Shown here in pieces: positions 1-11,814 of a stretch of 64,000 nucleotides of DNA (the stretch's first letter is position 1; each line of letters opens with the position of its first letter). This DNA is from Irpex lacteus (taxonomy: Eukaryota; Basidiomycota; Agaricomycetes; Polyporales; Irpicaceae), in the NCBI GenBank assembly GCA_001986395.2, contig MQVO02000028.1:248001-312000 (forward strand). The letters run 5' to 3'. A model generated the notes under the pieces. It had not been told where the DNA came from. It did not search any database and saw only the letters and a program-made list of their open reading frames with translations. A program made the translations under genes and the position numbers.

Positions 1-1495
1 CTCGGCAACTCCCGCCGTTCAACAAATTCATCAGCGCTGTCTACGGCTACGACTACGACTTCCACTGCCACTGCCACTGCGCTTTCCCTTCCTCACTCTG
101 CTACACCCCCTCTCCATGAGCCTCACGAGCAGACGGCTCGTAACTCACCACCGCAATCATCACCAGAAAACACTGAAGCACATGCAACCCGGCCAGTCAG
201 CGACCACTCCCCCGTGTCTGGGCCATCAACGTGCGCAGCGGACGTGAATGGGCAGCACGACGGCGTGCTACCGTCTACTCAAGCATTCCACGAACCTCAT
301 GGCCAGGAAATAGAAGGTATGAAGTCGTACAATCAGAGTGTGTCATCACATCTCACCAATGTGTCAGACGGTGCAGCTGAAGAAGGTGGCATTGAAGGAG
401 GAGGTGGCGAGGGATATGCGTCTGATAGAGACGTGACTGAGCCAGGTGCGCTTGATGGCAATGGCAGGTGTGGTGATGCGCCTGAGGGAGACGGTGGGCA
501 CGGCGATGCGCCTGAGGGAGACGGCGGGCACAGCGATGCGCCTGAGGGAGACGGCGGGCACAGCGATGCGCCTGACGGTGATGGGGGGGACGGCGTTGCA
601 CCTGAGGGAGACGGCGGGCATGGTGATGCGCCTGACGGTGATGGGGGGAACGGCGATGCACCTGAGGGAGACGGCGGGCATGGTGATGCGCCTGACGGTG
701 ATGGGGGGAACGGTACTGCGACTGAGGTGGCCGGTAATAACGACAGCCATGCCTGGCCATCCTGGATGAAGATTCAATACGACATCTTCGTCAAGGAACC
801 GCTGTCCGACGCCCACAGGACCCTCTGGCTGCCTGTCGTACGTGACTGGATTGCATTGGAACGTGCATATGCCTTCAAGGGCACGGTACGTATTCCACCA
901 ATATACCTGCTGCCTGTACTGACCGTACTGCAGGGCTCCGGATTTTCAACCTCGAACCGACCGGATGCTGTTCACCGTTGGATTAGGGGCGGACGCCGGA
1001 ATCGGATTCACCTGAAACTCAAGGATAGAAGCTTATACGCGAACGAGTGGAAGACCTGGTGGAAGACCTTGAATTCCGCTTGGCGACATAGCAAGGATGG
1101 CGAGCTTCAAAGGTTAGAGCACGGCGACTGGACTAGTATGCTGCATGTAGGCAGCAACGGCGTTGTCAACTTCGTCGCCGGCCTCTTCCTTTACCGTGCT
1201 GTATCGACCGCAGAGGAATGGTCGGAGGCAGCAACAGATGTTGCTTGGGTTATGCAGCAGCTCTTGATCGCTACTATGTCGCTTGGGTAAGTCTCTGTCC
1301 ACTCATACGTGGCTGCACGCTGATTTGCAATGCTGTAGCAAGAAACGGCCTGCGGAGGATTTACCCGACGAAGAACAAGCCCTGCAAAAGCGCCGCCGTC
1401 AGTTACACCCCGCTTTCCGTATCACGCTTGCGCACTCTGTAATGTTTCTCAACTGCAATGTATGTCGCTTTATAACTATAGCTACCGCTGTGTGA
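1..1495 (+). CDS. Repetitive W-rich basidiomycete protein, 5' end outside window
   Basis: The reading frame is open from base 1, so the gene begins upstream. Exons are 1-885, 934-1286 and 1339-1495 (464 codons plus stop in the window). The 48-nt first intron is a multiple of three, so it reads through as an open frame, but it has GTACGT, CTGAC and CAG signals. Order in the protein: a Ser/Thr-rich stretch, a Gly/Asp-rich tandem repeat (472-711), then a roughly 100-residue domain with conserved Trp (NRPDAVHRWI, WKTWWKTLN, DWTSM, GSNGVV, DVAWVMQQL). It ends in a basic tail, KKRPAED...QKRRR, that looks like a bipartite nuclear localisation signal. The same C-terminal domain ends the gene facing it at 1821-4058. 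I recognise the domain as a recurrent uncharacterised basidiomycete family; its function is unknown. Confidence 0.7.
472..711 (+). repeat. Eight 30-bp tandem repeats coding for a 10-residue unit
   Basis: Eight in-phase copies of a 30-bp unit encode GDAPEGDGGH-like decapeptides. The last four alternate as two 60-bp double units (EGDGGH then DGDGGN). The reverse strand and the shifted frame are also open across this stretch, which is an effect of the repeat and not evidence of genes. Confidence 0.95.
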
Positions 1496-1820
1496 TCACC
1501 GAGGAGGTTATATTGCCCGGAATACATGTCTGTTATTATCAGGCGCTCATTATGTGTGTGAAAAGTGCGAATCTAGCTGGGAAAGTCATTACATAAGCAT
1601 TTCGCTGACATTGACAAGGCCCAACGTCCTGCAGCGCCCAAAAATATCCTTCAGCGCCCGTTTTCTATTATAAAAATACTCGGGGGCGCTTGATTACCCT
1701 TTTAGAGCAGTGCCGAATGATGCCGGTGATTGTTCAGCACGGCAATTGCCAGCCCGCACCTGTTACAGTTCACAGCTCTGTTTGCCTGAGACTGATGCAT
1801 CACACACTAGGGCAAGTAGC

Positions 1821-4058
1821 CTAGGATGATGCATCAACCATGCCCACACAGGTGGACGGGGACGACTCGCTCTCGGTGGCAGGCTGCTCGATTTCAGGTT
1901 CGACGTCGCGCGTGAGCATCCAGGCGACGTCGTCGACGAGAGTAGTCCACGTGGGCACCAGAGCATCTTCGCCATGCTCGAAGATAGCAAGACCTAGCCA
2001 TAGCAAACCGCAGAGCACGAGGTAGATCCCGTTCAGGCCAGGTACCAGAACGGTCGACCAACCGGGACCAGTACAAGAGTCCGGGCGACCACGTCCATCT
2101 TCGCCACGCGCGGCTGGCTGCATGGACCACCACCATTTCTCGAGATCACGGCTGAACTGCGAGTGAGACTGGATCATGGGCCCAGAGCTGGTACGGGCAT
2201 GCTTAAACCAGTCCTTGTATTCTTCCGGGCGGAAAGCGAGCGAGAGCTTCTTGCACTTGGGATCCTCTTTAAACCGACACTTGACTTGTCGGCGTACGAA
2301 TGCGGTAACGCAGTCCTTCCACGCAAGGTTGAACTGGGCAGCGGCGAGCACTTCGTAAGCTTCCATCAAGTTTGCCGGGCAATTGGCCTCCTTGAGAAGA
2401 CGCAGAGGAAGTGAATCGGGCTTCGGCGGCGTCGTGCTTATGGACGTGGTAGTGTCAGCTGGGGCAGAGACCACCGACGTTTTGGGGGGTGCGGGCGACC
2501 TGCTTGTGGCGGTTGGAGCGACATGCGAGTCAGACATAGACGTCGAGCGCGTTGCCATTCGCGAAGACGATGTTCCCGTCGTCTGCGGAGGGAGGGAGGA
2601 GGTGTGGGGCGTATCGTCAGATTCGATCGGAGTGGCGGTAGGCTGAGGCTGAGGCTCTGCTGCGCGATCGATAGGCTCATCCTGAGGCCCTACGTTGGCA
2701 GTAGGTTCGTATTGGGGCTCTGCATTGGTAGTTGATGTGTCCTGGAGATCGGTGTCGGCGGTAGGCTCATGCTGGGGCTCTGTGTTGGCGATAGGCTCGG
2801 GCACGGGCTCGGGCTCGGGTGTGGGCGCAGAGGCGGGCGCGGGACCACCCGATGCAGGTTCAGGCGCCGGTGTACCCTGAGACTGCCTATCAGACGTCGC
2901 CGGCGTATGGCTTCTCGACGAAGCCGTGGAGGCGACGAGCGCACGGCGTTGGCGTTCCTGAAAGGGGAACATCTGGGAAGCGAACGCACTCATCGATGCC
3001 TCCGCAGCAGTGAAGCCGGCACGGTCGTATTGAGGCCAGTTGCGGGGTGTCGCCTCGTTGGTCGCTCCAGTATGATAGCTGTCATATAAATGAGTGGATG
3101 GAGAGGGTGCGATAAATGTATACGACGCACCTGCGCACCCCAATCTGTCCGCCCTTGACCGGAATAGGGCCTGCCAGCATTATCGACACTGCTAGCCCGG
3201 TGCGGTCTCGTAAACCCTCTGCAATCGACTTGACGAACGGAGCACAATGGTCCAGTCGACTGAACCAAATCAGAGATAGACTAAATGAGTATAAAAAGGA
3301 ACATACTGTTGATATTCCTCGGGCGTCGCTGGGGGCCGTCTGTCGTCCATAATCTCAGCCTGACGAGCCTGCTGGTCAAGCTTCACCGCCTCGGAAACGT
3401 TTGTCTTGATGGCTTCATCCTCCGCAACCCAGCACTCGTGTACAACCTGCTGCCGGATGGACATCTGTCGAGGTGGTGGCAGATTCTTCTCCTTTGCTGC
3501 AGCCACCGCCGCGGCCCATCGCTGTTGGAACGTCGGAAGAATACGGTCTTGATAATAGAGCTTTTGATACATCTGATATTGAGGCTTTTTGCGGGCGTTG
3601 TCGTTCTCAGTGCTGGTGAGTTCCCGGAAGAGGGCGTTCGTCTCCTCCTTGAACGGAGTGTCGCCAAGCTTCGGGAAATGGTGGTTGCACCAGATAAGTA
3701 GTTTCTAAAGATGAGAGCGTTAGAGAAACACAACACGAGCTGTATGCTGACGCACCGCCCGTAAATCGTTGAAAATCTGAGTCCGTCGCTGTGCCTCCTC
3801 CTCTGACAAACCAACTAACCCGGGAACCTTCTCACCTTCCACAAGCAATACCTCATCCTCTTGCGGCTTAACCGGAGGGTCCTCGTAGAAAGGCCTATCG
3901 TATCCAAAGCGGCAGAGAAATTCGCGAGCGATTCAGTCGTAGAAGGGGCTGACATCTTTCTTCTGCTTCGCTGTCTCCCAGGCCTCCCGATACCCATCCA
4001 AGAACGCGGCTTTGAAGGGTGGCCAGCTTCTTCGCCCGCGATGCTTCTGGGTTGTCAT
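1821..4058 (-). pseudogene. W-rich basidiomycete family gene with one in-frame TGA
   Basis: Four exons, 4058-3756, 3704-3307, 3259-3131 and 3078-1821, splice into exactly 696 codons. The start MTTQKHRGRRSW leads into FKAAFLDGYREAW. Codon 42 (3935-3933) is TGA, inside the stretch FYD*IAREFLCRFGYD, which otherwise continues perfectly. Exon 3 holds the family motif MLAGPIPVKGG. The long last exon carries Pro/Glu/Thr-rich low-complexity sequence and the same C-terminal Trp domain (FRPEEYKDWF, WWWSMQP, GLNGIY, DDVAWML) as the convergent gene at 1-1495. No intron removes the TGA. With a single lesion it is either a recently disabled gene, a read-through case, or a sequence error. Function unknown. 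Confidence 0.72.
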
Positions 4059-4448
4059 TGGCCGTCAGAAGTCGCCAGCGTACAGAAAGACGGTCAGGGA
4101 GAAGGCGACGTGGTGGACGTGGGAGGGAAAGCGAATGTAGACGCCAATGTTCAGTTTCGGATCGGGAAGGAAAGCGCGAGGCGCCGTGATGGCGGGCGAG
4201 CGCCACGCCACGTAGCAGCGTGCGGACCCACAACGCCCGACGCGTAGCGTCGTAAGAGACGGCACGGGGGGAATTGATGGAAAGCATGCCATAAATGGCC
4301 AGTTCCGATGTCAGATTAGAGATGTGAAGCGCATTTCAGGGGGAAATGAACAACCGCCCAAGAATGATGGGAGAATATACCGTTGATGGCATTATATTAT
4401 ATATACGCGGTTTGATGGCAAACAGAATCGTGTTGAAAGGCCAGCAAG

Positions 4449-4862
4449 GTGGTTTCAGAAAGAATGAGAGAGTGCTATAGTAGCAATCGTTCAGAAGCAA
4501 AATGTTACTACAGCAAGGGTATTTCAGAAGGACCTACATGGTGTGGTGCGGGCAAGTTCACGATCCAATTCATCCACGAAGTCGCGCGGTTCATAGCAGA
4601 CAAGAAGGTACATTTCCGACCGTCCCAATTATTAGACGGTCTATCCATTCTATCAAGCGAGAACATGACAACGGAACACATCGATGAACACTTGGTAATG
4701 CTATCGGAGTGGCCACTGAAGAGTGACGACGAGATGGTTAAACACGCCACCGAGCTTCAGGACATTGCGGAGTGGCTAACGATGGTGGATCCCATACCAA
4801 TGACGACTCGGACGAATGAGCTGACGATGGAGAGAGCGGGGGGCCCGGAACTTATGATGTGA
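4449..4862 (+). CDS. Hypothetical 137-residue ORF
   Basis: An uninterrupted frame of 137 codons with balanced composition (HEVARFIADKKVHF, QLLDGLSIL, HIDEHLVML). I do not recognise it. It ends about 60 bp before a purine-rich run (TTGAGGGGGAGGG) and a TGTTAG LTR-like start, so it may be the 3' part of a decayed element, but it shows no RNase H or integrase motif. It could be chance. Confidence 0.25.
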   Translation: MVSERMRECYSSNRSEAKCYYSKGISEGPTWCGAGKFTIQFIHEVARFIADKKVHFRPSQLLDGLSILSSENMTTEHIDEHLVMLSEWPLKSDDEMVKHATELQDIAEWLTMVDPIPMTTRTNELTMERAGGPELMM

Positions 4863-4946
4863 CGTTAAGAGCTCATCATAACAACCAAGGTCCACCGCGA
4901 CAGCTCATTCTTGAGGGGGAGGGTGTTAGGTGTGCGTATTATCCAC

Positions 4947-4963
4947 CCGGCACTACGTGCCGG
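4947..4963. repeat. Hairpin CCGGCAC-TAC-GTGCCGG
   Basis: Perfect 7-bp inverted repeat with a 3-base loop, inside the LTR-like segment. Confidence 0.85.
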
Positions 4964-5054
4964 AGGTAGGCGCTAGGAGAGCGTAGCAGTAGGAGAAGGT
5001 GGTGGTGGGAATATATTATCCTAAAGTAGTATATACTGTATAGTTATTGACGAG

Positions 5055-7200
5055 CTACATAGTGTAAGCGCCAGCGTAGCTGGCGCGACATCTTTCACTT
5101 AACTGTACACGTAGGCATCCGAATATAACTCGGTTATACTTACGGCTACAGCGTGACGAAGATCTTACAAGAACCCACCAGCACATCGCTGCGCACACCG
5201 CAATGCCGACCTGGAACATGCCCAATACCCAAGCGGCGCTCACATACCCAGGCGACTTGCTCAAACTGCCCAACAACCATGTCGAGAAGATTCCTCCGGC
5301 GTTGGTTGAGCATGTGATCAGAGCGATGGAGGTTGCCCTTGTCGCATAAGGGGTATGTGAGTTGTTGGATGTCCAAGCAGCGAGTGGCGGTGCCATAGCA
5401 TAGGTACCCGGAAGGATGAGGAAGAGAGAAGCGTAACGAGCACGAGGGTGGTGAGAGCCTATGATCGCAGCCATCAAACCTTGTTTCATAATCTATAGAA
5501 TATTACATACCGAGAAAGATGCCAAACCCTGCTACTCCGAGGAGGGCGAACGCGATGATGGTAAGTCCACGTTTGGCATATTTGTCAGCGTAGTAAGACG
5601 ACGCGATAGCCACTGCTGGCTCGGTAGTAAACTCTCATCGACTCGGGAGAAAGGAAGTCCAGGCACTTACAGACGATAGATGCGGCAAATGGAGGTACAC
5701 TCATCAACTGCGCCCTATTCGCTTTATAGCCTACCGAAGCCACGATGGAAGGGGTGAAGCTAATCAAATTGCCAATGTCCGTTATGTAATTCCAGTTTTT
5801 GAAGTCACTGACACGTACTATGTCAGTCCGCTCAATGTCGCACCGTTGAAGAAACCAGCGACGAGGGCGATAAACCATACATGAGGCAGTTTGAGTGACC
5901 GCCCTACATCGCGCCATCTGATCTTATACTCTGCTTGGGATGCAAGTGTTTTTGGACCGAAGGATTGGTTACCTGCTTCAGTTTTCTCGTTATCAGAAGA
6001 GTAGCTAGAAGCCGCAAGGCGGGAGGTTTCCTCATGGAGGACGCGGACTACATATGCCTTCTCACTTGGACTGAGAAAGGCGATGTGTGATGGTGTGCGA
6101 GGGAGAATGAAGAATGCGAGGACACCAAAAAGAACAGTAGCAAGGCCTTCCTATTTCCCGAGTGGATATAAACATAATTATAATGATGCACCGAGTGTGA
6201 ATGGCACCGTAATCTGTACGTACAAGAATGAAGACCCAATCCCATCCGGGTTTCCCGCCGATGCCATCCATGTTCAAGATCGCCGATGCCAACAAGCCAG
6301 AGAATGCTCCCGCAATGGTAGGGGCCGTGAAGTAAATCGATATCCTACGCATAGAGATCGACATTCAAATCTGTGAGATACGTTGAAAGGTTATATTGGG
6401 TTGAGCATACGACGTACCGGAGCTGGAGTTGGTGCCTGGGGTAGAATGATGACAGGTGAAGCATACATCCGGGTGATAGACCTCCTAAGTAGAATGACCG
6501 AATCGAAGTTCAGCAATATGCTCAATGCGACGTTAACCGGATATCATGTACGGACCTTCGAATAGGCCAATGAAAAACCGGCATGCAATTAAGCCTCCAT
6601 AGGACGTCACGGTACCTTGAAGTGTGGTTGCGATGCCCCAGAAAACCGTCATGAGTGGTAGAACAATATTCGGGCCAATACGCTTCAGCCATAAGTTCGA
6701 AGGAAGTTCGACAAGAATATACGGGATAAATGTGATCGTGAGGGCGAGACTGTACTGAATGTACAAAGACGGAGTAAGAAATGAGATGGTATATAAACTC
6801 AAAATAAACAAAACGGGTATGAAAGACACACCTGATAGTCGGACATCTTGAGATCCTTCTGCAATCCTGCAATACGGGCGTTTCCGATGTTCCCTCTATC
6901 CTGTGAGTTAACCTTGCGTCAGCGTGTCGGTCAGAGGGATATATAAAAATCGAGACGAACTAAGAAGCACAAAAAGAAGATCGCTGTGACCACAGGTAGG
7001 ACCATATAGTCCATTTTTGTCCATACTCTCGTGGCGGTCCTACTGGGAATGCGCGTGGCCTCGTCTAGTAACTGAGGCAGAGGAGCCCCATCGCTGTAAG
7101 ACAGCACTTGCGATTGTGAAGGACTGAATATTGTGTCATGGTGGCCGTCAAGGTCCCTGGCCATCGAATGCCAAGATAGTCGAGGGTGGCTGTTGCTCAT
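5055..7200 (-). CDS. MFS permease, anion:cation symporter (Dal5/Tna1-like), copy 1
   Basis: Twelve-helix plasma-membrane secondary transporter of the fungal allantoate/nicotinate permease type; substrate unknown. Nine exons: 7200-6961, 6900-6832, 6754-6556, 6484-6418, 6344-6224, 6150-5819, 5759-5671, 5615-5511, 5458-5055; 541 aa, the usual length. Family marks: DRGNIGNARIAGLQKDL after helix 1, then FIPYILVELPSNLWLKRIGP, GLLASAILNMDG, GGKPGWDWVFIL, a central hydrophilic loop, and FTPSIVASVGY opening the second half. The start MSNSHPRL was chosen as the last Met before the conserved KMDYMVLPVV helix with a hydrophilic leader. The C-terminal tail is about 25 residues longer than in copy 2 and runs into LTR-like DNA. 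A homologous gene lies upstream at 9706-11814 in the same orientation. Confidence 0.9.
5068..5086. repeat. Hairpin GCGCCAGC-GTA-GCTGGCGC
   Basis: Perfect 8-bp inverted repeat with a 3-base loop. On the minus strand it encodes the last residues of the MFS protein that stops at 5055. Confidence 0.85.
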
Positions 7201-9705
7201 TACGGGGATGGTTGAAGGGGCGGAATCGCTGTGTGGAATCCTACAAGCAGAGGCAGAATACTGAAAGTAGCGCGCATCGTGACTGAGCCCCGATCCGATG
7301 CACCTGAGTTCTATGCCGCCACAGCCGATTGAGATAACGGAGGCGTCTCGTGGTTTGGCTGACGCGCATGTCAACTACCAATTCGTCCCTAAGGTAGACG
7401 GGGCGCTGAACTGGGTAAATTAGGAGTATGAGGTTTGGAATACGCGTCCCATAACGTCCGTCGAAACTGGCAAAACATCTCACGAAGGTTGTCCCCCTAC
7501 CAGTGGACTACGATAGTATGCAAACTATGTTGATCAAATAGTGCAAACGGTCAGTCGGTTACGAAGATAGTGTAATAGAAGCGCACATTGTAACAATGGG
7601 CTTGCAGCGCGTTTTCCACGCCCTGAAATCCAGTCACGCGAGCGGACGTGCGCTCTCCGGCATTGGCGGACAATATCAATTTGCGTCCGGAGTTGACGCC
7701 AATCGTCGAATGTCCAGATACGCAGAGATCAAAGGCTTGCAGTTGGCCCATTAGACACGATGGGTAATGGGGGACCCTCATCCATGTCCGACAGATAAGC
7801 TACAGTCGTAATGAGTCATTCGCGTTAGCAGATGCTGTTCTTAGCGCAGAACAGTAATTAGGGCGTACCGACGACTTTCATGCAATTAACCAGCTACTTT
7901 GAATAATACGTCATGCTAATAATAGCACATGCATGTCTTAACCTCACGCACTAGCCCGCGGGCGACATTCTCAACAGCTGAACGAACACCCGGTTCGCGA
8001 GCAGTGTTCAAAGCGTCCCTCGTGATCAACTTGAAGGCATCGCTTCTACAGAAACGGTAACGTAAACTCACTATGAGATGTAACGGATGAGCACTGGGCT
8101 GTAATAGGCAAGTATTAGCGTGGCATACGTACTTGGCTGTGGCTGGCTGGCTTGTGTAGTGTATGAGTAGAACGCAAAGCGTGACGCCACATTCACGCGT
8201 TGTTTTGGCCTATTTGTCTCTGATCAACTGGAAGTCTCCGCAAACGCTGCGTGGCGCCTACCGCTTCAAGGCCTCCGAGGCAAGCCCAAGCTCGAGTTGT
8301 TGACTGGATGTGGGTGAGCTGAACGTGTGGTCTTTAAATCGAGTTTAAGGTTGGTTACACAAGTCGAATCGGCGAGCGCTGGCCTAGCCACGGAGCTATC
8401 CGGTCACCCCGACGACTTGCCTGATGTGGCAATACATCACGTTCCCCGCCGCGCGGGATGAGTCCGCAGACGGGCTCGTCGGGTGGGATGTCAGGAATAG
8501 TGCGACAGCTAGTCAGCAGTGGTTATTCCTGACTGGGACCTTCCGCCTGGCAGGTATACCTGATGCGAGGGAAAGAACCGCGTTCTCTACCTCCTCTGAC
8601 AGTACCTTCGCTAGGTCAGTTCTTCAGTGCTCGAGACGCTCTCGACACCTCCTCTGACGCTACCTTAGCAAGGCACAGCGCTCAATCTTTCGTTGCTCAC
8701 CCTGTTGGAACATCCACCCTTTATACGCTGCTTGTGCATGTAACAGCACCTCCGTTATTTTTATTTTTGCGACTCTAATTTTGCGCCAGCAACTTCTTCT
8801 TCTTGGGTTACATGTACTTGTATCTCTCAAGTAGTCACCGGCGGTCACACACAACACCCCGAGATGGCTTCCGAACTTCGCAATCCATTGGTTACTCGGC
8901 CGGCGTTGCGCCTCCGTAACTCATCGTCTATCATCAGTCACGAAGCGCTCATCCATAGTTCAACGAATCGAGTCTATTGATACATTATAGTGAGTCACGA
9001 GATACGACGGTGCTCAAAGTACATACAGTGTCTATTCCTTCAGTGCATTTACAAGTACGGGTAAATGATAACTCATAAAATGCCTCATACATTATTTGTG
9101 ACTGACTAGCGACCCGCGGTGTAGATCGCCGTCTCCACATTCCGGCTGGCGTAGTTACGTTTGGACTTCCTCATTAGGCAACTTCTTGGCGCTCACTGGC
9201 TTGCAACCCTCCACCCTCGTCTGTAGCTGTAGACGTACACAGGGTGTACGCTGGCAGATTTATTCCAAAGTCATATTCTGTTCAGGGACCATTTGGTGTG
9301 CTACGATGCTCAACGTGAGCTGCAATTTGGATATACCGCCTAAGGAGTAAGTGAGATGCATCTTGCGAACGTGACGAAGGTGGTGCATCCCGAAATGGGC
9401 GTCGCGAAGGATCCTTTCAGGTATTCCGCAGAACTCAGCTGGGCGACGGTTCTCATTATGTCCTCAAGGAATATCAGACTCAGCTTGCGTAAGTCTAATG
9501 TTCAGAATACTCGCCCACGCTGCTATTAATTTCAATCCAGCCTAGTCATGATACAAGTAGAATACGCATACACTATACTGAATTACAATTACACTAGGAT
9601 TACAGTCCACGAGAGCTTTTCCGATGCATCAACACCGCACATTATACACCGCAGGTACACATACAACTGACCCAGTCATCCACACGACACACCTCAAGCA
9701 CACTC
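7201..9705. other. Spacer between the two MFS genes, no recognised gene
   Basis: About 2.5 kb without a convincing coding region. It holds a short diverged direct repeat (CCTCCTCTGACAGTACC near 8590 and CCTCCTCTGACGCTACC near 8649) and a TATA-like TTTATACGC near 8720. A stretch near 8357-8414 has a loose tRNA-like look on the minus strand. Confidence 0.6.
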
Positions 9706-11814
9706 CTACAAAACATACCTCATACCTTCCCTCACATTCCTCCTCCTCAAGATAATCCAACACACCGCCGCGAGTCCCCCAATCCCCAACTGGAACGCAC
9801 CAAGAACCCAAGCCGCGACCGTCCACTCCGGCGCCTTGCTCCAGCTTCCAAGCAGCCAGGTGGCGAGAATCCCGCCGAGGTTGGTGGAGATGGTGAGGAG
9901 CGCGATGGACGTGGCCCGGGCGGTGTAGGATGAGTCGTTATCTGAGTGACGGGAAGTGGGGGTGGTGGTGGGGAGAGATGACGAGGAGAGGAGGGAGGGG
10001 AGGTGGGCGTTGTTTGAGGTCCAGGCGGCGAGGGGAGGTGCGGTGCTGTATGTGGAGGGGATTATGAAGAAGAGGGAGGCGTAGCGAATGTGAGGGTGAT
10101 GTGAGCCTATGCAATAAAGCCATAGAATGAGTCAGGGAGAAGACGTGGAATGAGGTGACTGTATGCGCACCGAGGAATATCGCAAACCCGATTATGCCCA
10201 TAACAGCGAAGACAATGATGGTCAGTCCGCGTTTGGAATATCTGTCGGAGAAATACGAAGACACAATGGACACTACGCATATACACGTCAGCAAAAGCCT
10301 TTGACGAGTAAGCAGAAGATACTCACAGACGAAACCAACAGCAAACGGGGGCACACTCATCAACTGCGCTTGGTTGGCCGTATACCCTAAGGAAGCAACG
10401 ATGGACGGTGTGAAGCTATACAAGCACGTGCAGAAGTTAGTATCATCACAGAACAGCAAAATAAAACCCGAGAAACACTCACTATGCCAATCCGCTCAAC
10501 GTCGTCCCGTTGAAGAATCCCATTGCCACAAACATCCACAGGTGAGGTACCTTTAACGTCATCCAGATATGCTCCCAGTTAACGGCCCCGCTATTCTCGG
10601 ACCCGTTAAATTCTTTACTTGCGGCGATAGAAGTGGAGTAATCGCTTCCGGTCGAGGTACCATTGACCGCTCCCATGTCATTAACAGGAACATGAGCGTC
10701 CGAATCCAGAATGGCAAGTATATGCGCCTTCTCATCATGGCTGAGAAGGGCAACATGCGAGGGCGTACGAGGGAGAATGAAAAACGAGAGGACGCCGAAA
10801 AGGAAAGTGAATAGACCCTCCTAAGCAATGATAGAGACGTGATCTCCGTCAAGAACGGAAGCGAAGAGAATTAAGAATAGACGTACGAGGATAAATATCC
10901 AACACCAACCCGGTCTGCCGCCGACACCGTCCATATGGAGGATTGCCGAAGCTAAGAGGCCAGAGAACGCTCCAGCCAGGGTAGTAGAAGCGAAGAATAG
11001 TGATATACTGGTGATGGTTTGAATTAGTAGCTGTGTAAGCCAGCAAAGATACATGAATGCTGGCGAGAGACATACCGTAATTGAAGCTTCTCCTTCGGAT
11101 AGAAAGTCGATAGGTAGAGCGTGATGCCTGGGAGTAGCCCGCCTACAATAAGAGGACAATAACGTTTCCGATGAGCGTGATAGCATATAACCTGAAAATC
11201 CGGCACGAACCTTCGAATAGTCCTAGAAAGATCCTACATGCGACCAATCCTCGATAATTAACAACGACGCCTTGCATTGTCGTTGCAATGCCCCACAATA
11301 CCGTCATAGCCGGTATGATAATGCTCGGACCGATCCTTTTGAGCCATAGGTTGGACGGCAGTTCTACAAGAATATACGGGATTAAGGTGATAGTGAGGAG
11401 AAGGCTGTACTAAATGAAAAGATCAAGACGTCAGTATGAGGTCGTCTCGTCATGAGATTAAAATACCTGATAATCAGACATGGACAAATCCTTCTGAAGT
11501 CCGGCAATACGGGCATTTCCGATGTTTCCTTTATCCTATATAGACGGGAATGGTCAGTTCCTGGATATATGCTACCTGCAGAGGGCCCGTACCAAAAATG
11601 ACAAGAAGAAAATCATCGTGACGACCGGTAACACCGCATAGTCCATCTTCCTCCACGCCCGTGCATCCATCTCGCGAGCGACACGGACCTCGTCGCTCGC
11701 TCGATGGTCAAAGCCACCGTCTGCAAGAGTGACAACACGGGCGAGAGGCGAGCCCTTCTCATCACCAGACCCGCCCAGCTTGAAGACCGTCGATTGAGAG
11801 CGGTTGTCGTGCAT
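9706..11814 (-). CDS. MFS permease, anion:cation symporter (Dal5/Tna1-like), copy 2
   Basis: Paralog of the 5055-7200 gene with the same role and topology. Nine exons: 11814-11593, 11535-11467, 11409-11211, 11142-11076, 11007-10887, 10820-10483, 10415-10327, 10272-10171, 10106-9706; 535 aa. Exons 2-5 and 7 have identical lengths to copy 1 (69, 199, 67, 121 and 89 nt) and all eight introns have the same phase. Marks: DKGNIGNARIAGLQKDL, LIPYILVELPSNLWLKRIGP, GGLLPGITLYLSTFYP, GGRPGWCWIFIL, FTPSIVASLGY. The loop before the last helices is longer and Ser/Thr-rich. The C-terminus is short and basic (RRRNVREGMRYVL). The head-to-tail arrangement implies a tandem duplication. Confidence 0.9.

Larger units (their letters stand above)
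4924..5090. mobile_element. Possible Copia-like LTR with preceding polypurine tract
   Basis: A run of purines at 4911-4923 is followed directly by TGTTAGGTGTGCG, the layout of a polypurine tract and the 5' end of a Ty1/copia LTR. The segment contains two perfect hairpins and an AT-rich TATATTAT...TATATACTG core. The 3' border and target duplication cannot be fixed by eye, and no coding region of the element remains. It overlaps the end of the MFS gene at 5055. Confidence 0.38.

Noticed and set aside
353..816. Open frames in other phases and strand over the 30-bp repeat
   Set aside because: A 30-bp periodic repeat without stops opens several frames at once; the frame at 1-1495 is the one with a conserved domain and splice sites.
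4449..4862. Reading the 137-codon ORF as a retrotransposon Gag or RNase H
   Set aside because: No zinc knuckle, no D-E-D motif and no family text could be found.
8357..8414. tRNA-like or SINE-like segment on the minus strand (GGATAGCTCCGTGGCTAGG...GATTCGACT)
   Set aside because: Loose A-box and B-box look-alikes are only about 28 nt apart, too close for a tRNA, and no cloverleaf or poly-T terminator can be drawn.
8424..8778. Plus-strand frames with S/T-rich text near 8.5 kb
   Set aside because: The two frames overlap, are built on a short internal direct repeat, and lack splice or domain support.
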